Of a DNA stretch of 64,000 nucleotides, positions 46,406 to 54,551 are shown piece after piece (within the stretch, counting starts at the first letter, position 1; every line of letters starts with the position of its first letter). Location of the stretch: NCBI RefSeq assembly GCF_003429095.1, contig NZ_QVTE01000031.1, forward strand, positions 1-64,000, written 5' to 3'. The stretch is from Peribacillus saganii (GTDB lineage Bacteria > Bacillota > Bacilli > Bacillales > DSM-1321). The notes beneath the pieces are model-generated. The model made no database searches and had not been told where the DNA came from. It saw nothing but the letters and a program-made list of their open reading frames with translations. The position numbers were made by a program, and so were the translations under genes.

Positions 46406-47332
46406 TCACGATTTATAGCTATTAATCTTTTCATTTAATGTGTTTAGCTGACGGTGGAAGTCCAGGTTTTGGAGCCATAGCTTATAAATTATTGCCGATT
46501 CAAATATAATCATGATAATAGTGCTGAGAATAATTCCTTCACGCAGGTACCCTATTACCGGGGCAATAATGAAAATAAACATTTGATATTCAATTCCGCT
46601 CATCAGATGCAGTCGAACCCTTCTTTTTAGGAAGAATGCTCTTAATTTTAAATAGGAAGGAAACCGGGTAATAACTTCACCCAAAAATTGATTTTTTACC
46701 CATGTATCTTCATTTGACTTTTTATAACGCAGCGATTGACTGCCATTGAGATTTTTGATCAGTTTAAAATGTGGGTTCATGGCACGTTTTTTTTCAATCA
46801 TAAGTGTTTTCTCTGCAGATCTTATTTTTTTTCGCATTTCATTTAATGATTTGTAGACGAGGAGTGAATTCATGTAACGTGTACTATCCAAAAAGCAAAT
46901 GATAGCAGCAAAATAAAAATAAATAACCTGTCCGGTTTGGAGATATTGACCAAGCATCAATGAAAAAGCGCAAATGGCGACTCGGGTACGGTCAAGAATA
47001 TAATCCAGCCACCCGCCAAAATTTGTGCCAGTTCTTTTGAGTCGGGATATTTTTCCATCCATGCAGTCTAACATAAAACTGATATGATAAAGAATTGCAC
47101 CAATGACCAATGAATAATAAGTTCCTTGATAAAATTGAAAAGCTGCGGCAAGGCCAGTTAAGAATGCTAGAAGGGTAAGCTGATTTGGGGTAATGTTTGT
47201 ATAATTGGCCAGCGGAAGCATTATTCGGGAAGCGACAGGATCAACAACATAAACGGTCCACCAGGCATCTTTCTTTTTATATGATTTCTTAATATCTTCC
47301 AATGAATATTTGTTGGCAGCCACTAAAGCCAC
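46406..47332 (-). CDS. CDP-alcohol phosphotransferase family protein
   Basis: A 308-residue integral membrane enzyme. The catalytic signature is intact in spacing: Asp89, Asp92-Gly93, Arg97, Gly106, Asp110, Asp114, except that Ser stands for the usual Ala before Arg. NITPNQLTLLAFLTGLAAA upstream is the typical first catalytic-helix region, and there are about six hydrophobic segments interrupted by a long basic loop (about 165-240: KKIRSAEKTLMIEKKRAMNP and following). It transfers a phospho-alcohol or phosphatidyl group from a CDP carrier. Fourth gene of an operon with a cytidylyltransferase, so the donor is probably the CDP-alcohol made next door. Confidence 0.87.
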   Translation of the reverse strand: MALVAANKYSLEDIKKSYKKKDAWWTVYVVDPVASRIMLPLANYTNITPNQLTLLAFLTGLAAAFQFYQGTYYSLVIGAILYHISFMLDCMDGKISRLKRTGTNFGGWLDYILDRTRVAICAFSLMLGQYLQTGQVIYFYFAAIICFLDSTRYMNSLLVYKSLNEMRKKIRSAEKTLMIEKKRAMNPHFKLIKNLNGSQSLRYKKSNEDTWVKNQFLGEVITRFPSYLKLRAFFLKRRVRLHLMSGIEYQMFIFIIAPVIGYLREGIILSTIIMIIFESAIIYKLWLQNLDFHRQLNTLNEKINSYKS

Positions 47333-47347
47333 GCTCCTTATCTTGTC

Positions 47348-48415
47348 TTATGGTGAAGGGGGAAATATCTCATCTAACACAAGGTTTATCTTTTTCGTTG
47401 TTAAATCTGTTTCATTTAGGATAGTGTAGCGATTTCTTATTGTAGGGGCTTTCTGAACAGCCAGGCAAATCTCCTCTTTTGTATAGCCAAGCTTTTTATA
47501 ATGGAGAGGAAGTCCTAGACGTTTATAATATTGGCGTAAACTATATTCAGAATTTTGATATCCTTGTAAGTACTCAGAAATTAATACTCCGATGGCAACC
47601 TGCTCTCCATGAAGTGCTTTTCCTCCACAGTAGTAATCCAGTGCATGGCTGATTAAATGCTCCGAACCGCTGCAGGGCCTGCTGGTACCTGCGACTGCCA
47701 TGGCAATACCGCTCATAATCAGCGATTCGGACGCTACCTGCAACAAAATTTTGCTGTCTATGTTTTTCTGAGTAAGTTTATTCAAAAAAGCATCCGTCGA
47801 ATTGTTGGCGATCATACATGCAAAGGCATTCATTTTTTCATTCTTCACTTTGTGTGCCAGTTTCCAGTCAGCCAGTGCTGTCTTGTTGGATAGCAAGTCA
47901 CCAATCCCTGAGGAAAATAACCTTGCGGGGGAACGAGCCACAATGTCCAGATCGATCACAACAGCCCAAGGCATTTTAACTTCAATACTTAAACTCTTAA
48001 TCTGATCCACTCGTATGGAAGCAACGGGTGAACAGATTGCATCACTGGATAAGGCAGTGGGGACGAGTATTACAGGCAAATTCATTCTTGTACCAACTAC
48101 TTTGGATACATCTAATACCTTACCGCCCCCCACTCCGATGATAATTTCTGCAAAGCCTTTTTGAGCTTCCATTTCAATTTGATCTACTGTTCGGAGCATA
48201 TTATCTTTGCAGTACAAAGCCGAAAGCTGAGACGGCTGCAGTTTTAGTGCAGTGGTAACCTGTTCGCCAATTTGACGGGTCGGACCGTTTCCGGTAATCA
48301 CTGTCACTCTCCGTTCAGCCAGTGTTTCAACGATTTCACTGCAAGGTAACAGTTCAAATGCTTTTGGCTCACAAATTAAATGAGTTGGGAATTCGACCTT
48401 CATCTTGTCTGACAT
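47348..48415 (-). CDS. Glycerol-1-phosphate dehydrogenase-like iron-containing alcohol dehydrogenase
   Basis: 355 residues from ATG 48415, after AGGAGGCTTACT. Family marks of archaeal sn-glycerol-1-phosphate dehydrogenase/AraM: NAD(P) site GVGGGKVLDVSK (94-105), VPTALSSDAICSPVASI (118-134), metal ligands Asp173 in SGIGD, His257 in SGSEHLISHALD and His269 in ALHGEQVAIG. It would reduce dihydroxyacetone phosphate to sn-glycerol 1-phosphate or act on a related ketone or aldehyde. It is shorter than AraM (EgsA) of B. subtilis and nearer archaeal size. Third gene of the operon, ten bases after the cytidylyltransferase. Confidence 0.85.
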   Translation of the reverse strand: MSDKMKVEFPTHLICEPKAFELLPCSEIVETLAERRVTVITGNGPTRQIGEQVTTALKLQPSQLSALYCKDNMLRTVDQIEMEAQKGFAEIIIGVGGGKVLDVSKVVGTRMNLPVILVPTALSSDAICSPVASIRVDQIKSLSIEVKMPWAVVIDLDIVARSPARLFSSGIGDLLSNKTALADWKLAHKVKNEKMNAFACMIANNSTDAFLNKLTQKNIDSKILLQVASESLIMSGIAMAVAGTSRPCSGSEHLISHALDYYCGGKALHGEQVAIGVLISEYLQGYQNSEYSLRQYYKRLGLPLHYKKLGYTKEEICLAVQKAPTIRNRYTILNETDLTTKKINLVLDEIFPPSP

Positions 48416-48425
48416 AGTAAGCCTC

Positions 48426-49142
48426 CTATGATTTCCCCATGATGGAAACAAGCTGTTTGGCGAATTCTAAATCCTGTAGATCATCGATTTCGATCCATGG
48501 ATAGCCCTGCGTAAACACTGCCCTAAAATCGACTCTAGCAGCACAGGCTTGATATACCTGTTCATACCAGACTCCTGTTTCCCCAGAGTCTATCATCTGA
48601 GCTGCTTTTTGATATAAAAGTTTCAAATCATTTGCTGCCAATTTGGAAATTCCGATGTATTCACCGCTCGCTTCGGAGGTTTCCATTTGTTTATTCACCA
48701 TGCACAAACGGTTGTGTTCCATCTTTACTTTCATTGCTTCCTCAGTTAATTGCTTTTCCCGGTCAACTAATAGGCAAGACGGAAAATTTGAATTCAGAAT
48801 TAACGGGATGAGCCTGCTGTCATATAAAACATCTGAGTTGATCAGCAGTAAATCATCTCCAACAGTTCGAGAAAGCAAAAATGAGTAAATATTATTCATA
48901 GATTTATAGAGAGGATTGTAGATAAAGTGAATCCCTGTTCCTGAAAAGTACTTTTCTATCTGATTCATCTTGTAACCGCCAACAATATAGATCTCTTCAA
49001 ATCCGAAACCCGACTTGAGCAAGCTGTCAACCTGGTACTGCACTAGCGGTTTACCATTAATGATGATCATAGCTTTTGGATTATCTCTGGTTAAAGGATA
49101 TAGCCGACTTCCAACTCCAGCTGCCAATATAACAACTTTCAT
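48426..49142 (-). CDS. Nucleotidyltransferase, LicC/phosphocholine cytidylyltransferase-like
   Basis: 238 residues with a Rossmann-like NTP-transferase fold: LAAGVGSRLYPLTRDNPKAM (6-25) binds the nucleotide, and Asp in INSDVLYD binds metal. MNNIYSFLLSR, GEYIGISKL and WIEIDD recall LicC and inositol-phosphate cytidylyltransferases rather than glucose-1-phosphate enzymes. The likely reaction is CTP plus phospho-alcohol to CDP-alcohol and diphosphate. It starts 22 bases after the kinase gene. Substrate identity is inference. Confidence 0.84.
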   Translation of the reverse strand: MKVVILAAGVGSRLYPLTRDNPKAMIIINGKPLVQYQVDSLLKSGFGFEEIYIVGGYKMNQIEKYFSGTGIHFIYNPLYKSMNNIYSFLLSRTVGDDLLLINSDVLYDSRLIPLILNSNFPSCLLVDREKQLTEEAMKVKMEHNRLCMVNKQMETSEASGEYIGISKLAANDLKLLYQKAAQMIDSGETGVWYEQVYQACAARVDFRAVFTQGYPWIEIDDLQDLEFAKQLVSIMGKS

Positions 49143-49164
49143 AAGTATCTCCTATCTATAATGC

Positions 49165-50169
49165 TTATTGTTTTGGGCCCATCCCAAGGTCGGTTAACTT
49201 TGCTTTGTCAATCTCGATACAACGCTCTAATCCTTTAAGCATTTTTGAACTCCCCGAACCCTTGAAATATTTCTCCGACAAACGAATAGCTTTATGGGGG
49301 AAAATTTGATCTAGCAATAGTAGTTCATATTCTTCAGAGGAGAGTGGATGTATTTGCTGGTATGCATCCACAACGCATTTGAATCTTTCACTTGACCAAG
49401 CTCCCAATTCATGATTAATCCACGTTATAAGATGGGAAATATCCCTCATAGGAAGAGCTATGCTTGTGGTATCAAAATCGATAATAGTTAATTCTTTATT
49501 TTTGCTGCAGAGAATATTGAGCGGCGAATAATCACCATGGGCCAGATGAGGGTCCTGCCTTGCAGCATCCAGTAAAGCACTCAAACCCGTATGCGGAAGT
49601 CGGTCGAGCACCCAATTGATTCGGGATTGAATCCAGGGTAGGTGGCTCAAAAATGAGGCAGAGAATAGATCCCCGCTTTTGTTCGCATTTTTTTGGCACT
49701 TTTTCATTTTTTTGATCTTTCTTTGATAGATTTGATTCCAGTCAAGGCGCGAATCTGTAATCGGATTGCCTGACCCGGCGTATCCCTGGGATGCCACATG
49801 AAACTCAGCAAGCAGCATGGCCATTTTTTTAATCATGTCATTGTCGGCATAGTCTGGCTGAGAACCTTCCTGCCATTGAAATAGCAGAAAACAGCCATCG
49901 TCAACGGCAACAATTGAAGTTCCATCAAGCTTTGGAAGAACAATCGTTACCGGTATGCCTTTTCCGTGAATATAATTATTTACTGCAACGATCAGAGGAG
50001 CCCGCGCGCTCTTTTCCAGGTATTTAAAGGCATACACGTTTTTTCCTGTATCAATAACCTTCCATAACTGCCTGTCGGGTTTACGTCTTACAAGCACCAT
50101 GGATTCTGATGTAATGCCATAATAATGTTGAAGTAACCCGGAAATTAACTTTTCGTCTATTGCAGTCAC
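49165..50169 (-). CDS. Choline kinase/CotS-like phosphotransferase
   Basis: 334 residues of the APH/choline kinase fold. Catalytic loop HGDYSPLNIL (211-220, catalytic Asp213, metal Asn218) and metal Asp in IIDFD (229-233). The N-lobe has KPDRQLWKVI and VYAFKYLEK (candidate ATP lysine in FKYL). It resembles spore-coat kinases of the CotS/YutH group as well as LicA choline kinases. GTG start after GAGGTGATATGA. First gene of the four-gene operon; by position it would phosphorylate the alcohol later activated by the cytidylyltransferase. Confidence 0.85.
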   Translation of the reverse strand: MTAIDEKLISGLLQHYYGITSESMVLVRRKPDRQLWKVIDTGKNVYAFKYLEKSARAPLIVAVNNYIHGKGIPVTIVLPKLDGTSIVAVDDGCFLLFQWQEGSQPDYADNDMIKKMAMLLAEFHVASQGYAGSGNPITDSRLDWNQIYQRKIKKMKKCQKNANKSGDLFSASFLSHLPWIQSRINWVLDRLPHTGLSALLDAARQDPHLAHGDYSPLNILCSKNKELTIIDFDTTSIALPMRDISHLITWINHELGAWSSERFKCVVDAYQQIHPLSSEEYELLLLDQIFPHKAIRLSEKYFKGSGSSKMLKGLERCIEIDKAKLTDLGMGPKQ

Positions 50170-50201
50170 TCATATCACCTCTTGCTCTTTACTATTGCTT
50201 T

Positions 50202-50210
50202 TAATTTATG
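50202..50210 (-). promoter_or_regulatory. Possible sporulation-type -10 box of the CDP-alcohol operon
   Basis: Minus-strand CATAAATTA fits the CATA-N3-TA pattern of sigma-K (and partly sigma-E) -10 elements, 33 bases before the first gene. No convincing -35 element accompanies it, so this is weak. The remaining 50211-50689 holds no recognised gene; a 44-codon frame at 50450 is not supported. Confidence 0.25.
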
Positions 50211-50689
50211 ATTCTTTTAAGAGATGGATTGGACTTATAACCAAGCTCTGCCTGAATTAATGCCGGTGAATTTCCCAATGGCAGGTTCCGTTAAAAGTAT
50301 TGATATGAAAAATTCCTTGGCAAAGATTTGAAATCAGAAATGGAGAAGTATTAATAATTGTTCAGGAAAGTAAATTTGAATAGGTGTGGTATGCTGTGAT
50401 AGAAGGAGTAATACGTATGGAATAAGCATTTGTTAACTTTTTTAAGAATATGAGACAAAGAAACGGAAACCGTTATCAAAATCATATTCGAATTGAGTAC
50501 AAAACCAAGTATGAAGGGCTTGTGTACAGCGAGGGAGTTAATAATTTATTTCCTTTTTATCAATGCAATGCCGATTGCTTGTAATGAGACCTGATTATTG
50601 TTTATTATTGGTGGCAAGATGGTGTATGTTTTTACTGTTATTTATTGGGCAGTATATAAAAAGAAGGACAAAAAGGGGAGGAAATTGAA

Positions 50690-51001
50690 ATGAAGAAGCT
50701 TGAATCAGTTGAACAGTTTAATGAACTAAAAAATAATGGAAAACATCTTTTTTTATTTTCGGCGGATTGGTGCCCGGATTGTAAATTCATAGAGCCGTTT
50801 TTGCCTGAGTTAGAGGAAAAATATGAAGATTTTACTTTTGTTTATGTTGATCGAGATGATTTTCTAGATCTTTGTGCTGAAAATGATGTTTATGGCATCC
50901 CTAGCTTTATTGCTTACAGTTATGGTTCTGAACTGGGGCGTTTTGTAAGTAAGGACCGCAAAACGCGTGAGCAAATTGAAGAATTTATTGAATCATTTTA
51001 A
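50690..51001 (+). CDS. ytpP: Thioredoxin-like protein YtpP
   Basis: A 103-residue thioredoxin fold with an active site WCPDC (about residues 26-30) and the cis-proline in GIPSF. Cytosolic, no signal peptide. The site differs from thioredoxin's WCGPC, which alters redox potential. AGGGGAGGAAATTGAA precedes ATG. It restarts synteny with B. subtilis after the accessory block and is followed by ytpQ. Confidence 0.9.
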   Translation: MKKLESVEQFNELKNNGKHLFLFSADWCPDCKFIEPFLPELEEKYEDFTFVYVDRDDFLDLCAENDVYGIPSFIAYSYGSELGRFVSKDRKTREQIEEFIESF

Positions 51002-51106
51002 TTACCAATCATTAGTGGTAATGGCTCATCTCTGAGATACGGCTTCATGGGCCGAAACATCAGCAGAGCCTCACTGAAAAGTCGATAAAACGATGAGGGA
51101 ATAAGC

Positions 51107-51922
51107 ATGAAAATGACCAGCAGAAAAATGGTAGACATCCTGAAAGAAAGAATTGGAACCGAACGCCGGGACTTTAACTTTGACAGGAAGAAAGATACGC
51201 TGAGAATTGTGAATAGTGAATCGGACAAGGGGATTACGGTTGAATTGCCCGGAATCATCGCCCGGTGGGAAGAAAAGAAGGAAAAAGCGGTTGATGAAGT
51301 CGTTTATTATGTTGAAGAGGCCCTTTCCGTAATGGGAGGGGAGTATTCTTTGGAGGGAAAAGAAAAAAGTATTTTCCCCGTTATCCGTTCAGCTTCATTC
51401 CCTTCCGAGGCTGCTGAAGGGAATCCCTTTCTTTTCGATGAGCATACAGCCGAAACAAGAGTGTACTATGCATTGGATTTAGGAAATACTTATCGGCTGA
51501 TTGATATTGCCATGATGAAAAAAGAGGGTTGGGAAGCCGATCGGATCCGGCAGATAGCCCGTTTCAATGTCCGTTCCCTTTCGACAGGGGTAAAGTCGGA
51601 CACTGTCGCTGGCAATACCTTCTACTTCCTGAATACGAATGACGGATATGACGCCAGCAGAATCCTTAATGAACCTTGGTTAAGGGAAATGAAGGATAAA
51701 ATGGCTGGCACAATGGCCCTTGCCATTCCGCATCAGGATGTCATAATCATAGCTGATGTGGAAAATGATACTGGATACGACATACTTGCCCAAATGGCAA
51801 TGAGCTTTTTTGCGAGTGGGAAGGTTCCTGTTACTGCCTTGTCCTTTTTGTATGAGGACGGTGAGCTGGAACCGGTCTTTATTCTTGGAAAAAATAAAAA
51901 TCGAGAAGATAAGAATATTTGA
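51107..51922 (+). CDS. ytpQ: DUF1444 family protein YtpQ
   Basis: 271 residues, soluble. The pattern matches DUF1444/Ytp[18 protein letters not shown] at the start and [20 protein letters not shown]. No catalytic motif. It follows ytpP in B. subtilis too. GAGGGAATAAGC precedes ATG. In B. subtilis ytpR (a tRNA-binding-domain protein) comes next; it is not here. The gene ends at a terminator. Confidence 0.87.
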   Translation: MKMTSRKMVDILKERIGTERRDFNFDRKKDTLRIVNSESDKGITVELPGIIARWEEKKEKAVDEVVYYVEEALSVMGGEYSLEGKEKSIFPVIRSASFPSEAAEGNPFLFDEHTAETRVYYALDLGNTYRLIDIAMMKKEGWEADRIRQIARFNVRSLSTGVKSDTVAGNTFYFLNTNDGYDASRILNEPWLREMKDKMAGTMALAIPHQDVIIIADVENDTGYDILAQMAMSFFASGKVPVTALSFLYEDGELEPVFILGKNKNREDKNI

Positions 51923-51956
51923 ATTGACTGAATACATGTTTCAAAAACATATTTTT

Positions 51957-51992
51957 AAGAAGGATGTTCGTTTTTACGACATCCTCTTTTTC
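51957..51992 (+). terminator. ytpQ terminator
   Basis: GAAGGATGT paired with ACATCCTC (G-T ends) around TCGTTTTTACG, followed by TTTTT. Confidence 0.8.
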
Positions 51993-52067
51993 AATCCCAG
52001 GAAGAAACAGTATTTAAAAACAAATAAATTTTTACATGATTAAATTTTAAGCAAGAGCATTGATGCA

Positions 52068-52102
52068 TAAAAACCTATCTGCCTGAAAGCGGATAGGTTT
52101 TT
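52068..52102 (-). terminator. Terminator of the chemoreceptor gene
   Basis: On the minus strand AAAAACCTATC pairs with GATAGGTTTT around a 12-base loop, with TTTTTAT after it. Confidence 0.85.
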
Positions 52103-52109
52103 CGGATGA

Positions 52110-54065
52110 TTATACTCGAAAACTTGCAATTGCATGCTGCAGCTCATCAGCGATGTTGGAAAGTGCGTTTGCTGATGCAGAGATTTCTTCCATGGAGGCG
52201 AGCTGTTCTTCGGTTGCAGCGGATACATTTTGTGTGCCAGAGGCAGCTGTTTCTGCTACTGCAGAAATGTCGTTAACAGAGAATACAACTTCTTCCGTAA
52301 TGGATGAAATTTTTTCTACAGAAGTAGAAATTTGATGAATTTGATTGGTGACTAAATTGACGGATTCCTTTATCAGGTTGAAGGAGTCGCCAGCGATATT
52401 TACTACGCCGATGCCTTGTTTCACCTCATTAGAGGCATTATCCATTGAACTGATCGTCTTATTTGTTTCTTCCTGTATCCCGGCAATCAGGGCTGAAATT
52501 TGCTGGGAAGATTCTGATGACTGTTCTGCGAGCTTACGTACCTCTTCAGCTACTACAGCAAATCCTTTACCATGATCACCAGCCCGGGCTGCTTCAATGG
52601 CTGCATTTAATGCAAGGAGATTGATCTGTGCGGCTATGCTAGATATCACTTCTATTATTTTATTGATTTCGTTTGACCGGTCTCCTAAAGTCTTGACTGA
52701 TTCGGAAAGCGATCCAAACGTTACATTTATCTTATTCATTTGATCAATTGCCTGGTTGATGCTGATTTCACCTTCAGTTGCTTTTTCAGAAGTATGGGCT
52801 GAAGATGTGGTAACATGCTGAGCATTTTCAGCGATCCTCGAAACCTCAATAGCCAATTCGCCAATTTGAATGGAGCTTTTTTGGACACTGTCCATTTGCT
52901 TATCTGTACCCTCAGCAACTTCCTGGATCGTATAGGCAATTTGTTCTGTAGCTTTACCGGTTTCCTCGGCGTTAGCTGAAAGCTCTTCAGCAGAAGCTGC
53001 CAGCTGGTCTGTGTTCATTCCAATTTTAGCAATTAGATCGCGCAGATTGCCTGCCATGGTGTTAAAACTTGCTCCTAGCTGACCTAGTTCATCATGTGAT
53101 TTAATCATAACGGTTTCTGTTAAATCACCATTTCCAATTTTTTCTGAAGCATACACAAGCGTTCTTAAAGGCTTAGTGATAGAAGAAATGATAAAGTAAC
53201 TTAAAACAGCGCCGATGAAGAGCGCAATGGCCAAAACGAATGCGGTATTAAGAAAGATAGGCATAGCTTCATCTTGTACTTCAGATTTGGATAATGTACC
53301 AGCAACTTTCCAACCTGTGTTTTCATTTGTGAAAAATACCATTTTGTTTGCTTCATTTTCATATGAATAATCAAATTGACCTTTGTCGGTTTCAAATATT
53401 TTATCGACCCAGATTCCCACTGCTTCCTCATTTGGCTTAAGGGCAGGGTGGATAATAGCCTTTCTGTCTTTGTCTAATATAAGAGCATATCCTTCTTTTC
53501 CGATTTTTACCTGCTTGGTAATTGCCTCAATGGTTTCCAGCTTTACTTCGCTTGCCAGAACTCCTGATCCATCCTTTAATACCTTTGCTATCCCTACAAC
53601 AAAATCGCCGGTAGTTTTAGATTCAAATGGGGGTGTAACCGTTACTTCGCCTTTCTGATTCATCGCCTGTTGATACCATGGCCGTTTGCGCGGGTCGTAG
53701 TCATCCGCCATTTTCTTTGCTGGAGCATTTACAAATGTGCCATCAGTACCGCCGACATAAATAGTGGAAATCCCCGGGTGTTTTTCGAAGAAAGAATGTA
53801 AAGTACTTTCTGCTAAATCCGTATCGGATACCGAAATGTTATCTGCCAAATAATCAATATTTCTTATTTCCGGGTCAATAAAACGGTCTAGAGTTCCGTC
53901 TAGCAGTTTTCCTGTCTCCGAGGCCGACAATGTGATGTGCTCTTCCAGGGTGTTTTTTGAGGACTGATATGAAGTCAAACCGATAGTCAAACTAGGAATT
54001 AAAAGGATAATCGCAAATGAAATGATTAATCTTGCCCTAATTTTTGTTTTTAAAAAGCCATTCAT
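52110..54065 (-). CDS. Methyl-accepting chemotaxis protein (dCache type)
   Basis: A 651-residue transmembrane receptor. Membrane segment 1 at about 12-31 ([18 protein letters not shown]), an extracellular dCache_1 domain (35-275, including [20 protein letters not shown], a typical ligand-binding signature for amino acids), membrane segment 2 at about 277-300, HAMP (301-352) and the signalling domain with the hairpin [17 protein letters not shown]. It would sense a small molecule such as an amino acid and drive CheA. A sigma-D promoter lies 172 bases upstream. It occupies the place of ytpR. Confidence 0.93.
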   Translation of the reverse strand: MNGFLKTKIRARLIISFAIILLIPSLTIGLTSYQSSKNTLEEHITLSASETGKLLDGTLDRFIDPEIRNIDYLADNISVSDTDLAESTLHSFFEKHPGISTIYVGGTDGTFVNAPAKKMADDYDPRKRPWYQQAMNQKGEVTVTPPFESKTTGDFVVGIAKVLKDGSGVLASEVKLETIEAITKQVKIGKEGYALILDKDRKAIIHPALKPNEEAVGIWVDKIFETDKGQFDYSYENEANKMVFFTNENTGWKVAGTLSKSEVQDEAMPIFLNTAFVLAIALFIGAVLSYFIISSITKPLRTLVYASEKIGNGDLTETVMIKSHDELGQLGASFNTMAGNLRDLIAKIGMNTDQLAASAEELSANAEETGKATEQIAYTIQEVAEGTDKQMDSVQKSSIQIGELAIEVSRIAENAQHVTTSSAHTSEKATEGEISINQAIDQMNKINVTFGSLSESVKTLGDRSNEINKIIEVISSIAAQINLLALNAAIEAARAGDHGKGFAVVAEEVRKLAEQSSESSQQISALIAGIQEETNKTISSMDNASNEVKQGIGVVNIAGDSFNLIKESVNLVTNQIHQISTSVEKISSITEEVVFSVNDISAVAETAASGTQNVSAATEEQLASMEEISASANALSNIADELQHAIASFRV

Positions 54066-54236
54066 GCTAAATTCCCCCGCTTTTATGTTCTATGTAAACG
54101 CAGCTGCTCAGGAAAGAATGTATCGCTTCTCCGAATTCCTGCGGGCAGCTACAAAAAATCATAATTATACTTTCATTAATAGTCATTTTACTCAGTGCTA
54201 TATACGGCACAAAGATTAATATAGTGCCTATTTATA

Positions 54237-54263
54237 TAATCGGCAGAAAATAAAAACTATTTA
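54237..54263 (-). promoter_or_regulatory. Sigma-D promoter of the chemoreceptor gene
   Basis: Minus strand TAAA (54260-54263), exactly 15 bases, then GCCGATTA (54237-54244), against the flagellar sigma-D consensus TAAA-N14-16-GCCGATAT: a very close fit. Chemoreceptors are standard sigma-D genes. No other feature is seen in the 486-base spacer 54066-54551. Confidence 0.8.
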
Positions 54264-54551
54264 GGATTTAAAGTTCTATATAAAAGAATTAGAGTGTAAT
54301 AGTGTTCCTCAAGCATTTATCTCATTCAGAAATAATATTCTCGAAATCAAACAGTAACATTTGATGTATATAATGGTCGGATAAAGGTGTAATTAGCTTT
54401 GTTTATTTTTTCTACATATTTCGCGAAATACTGGTAAAATAAAGTGAAGCCGTAAATAGTATTTTTTTTGGGCAGTAATAAAAGTTGTTCGATAGAATTA
54501 TGCCGGGAAACAATAAGATAATAGATAACGAGTATTAGAAAGGTGATTTAG

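Noticed and set aside
46406-50169. Phosphonate biosynthesis cluster
   Set aside because: Nucleotidyltransferase, alcohol dehydrogenase and CDP-alcohol transferase do occur in such clusters, but there is no PEP mutase or phosphonopyruvate decarboxylase here, and the dehydrogenase is of the G1P type.
50450-50584. 44-codon open frame before ytpP
   Set aside because: No ribosome site, no recognisable family, and too short to support alone.
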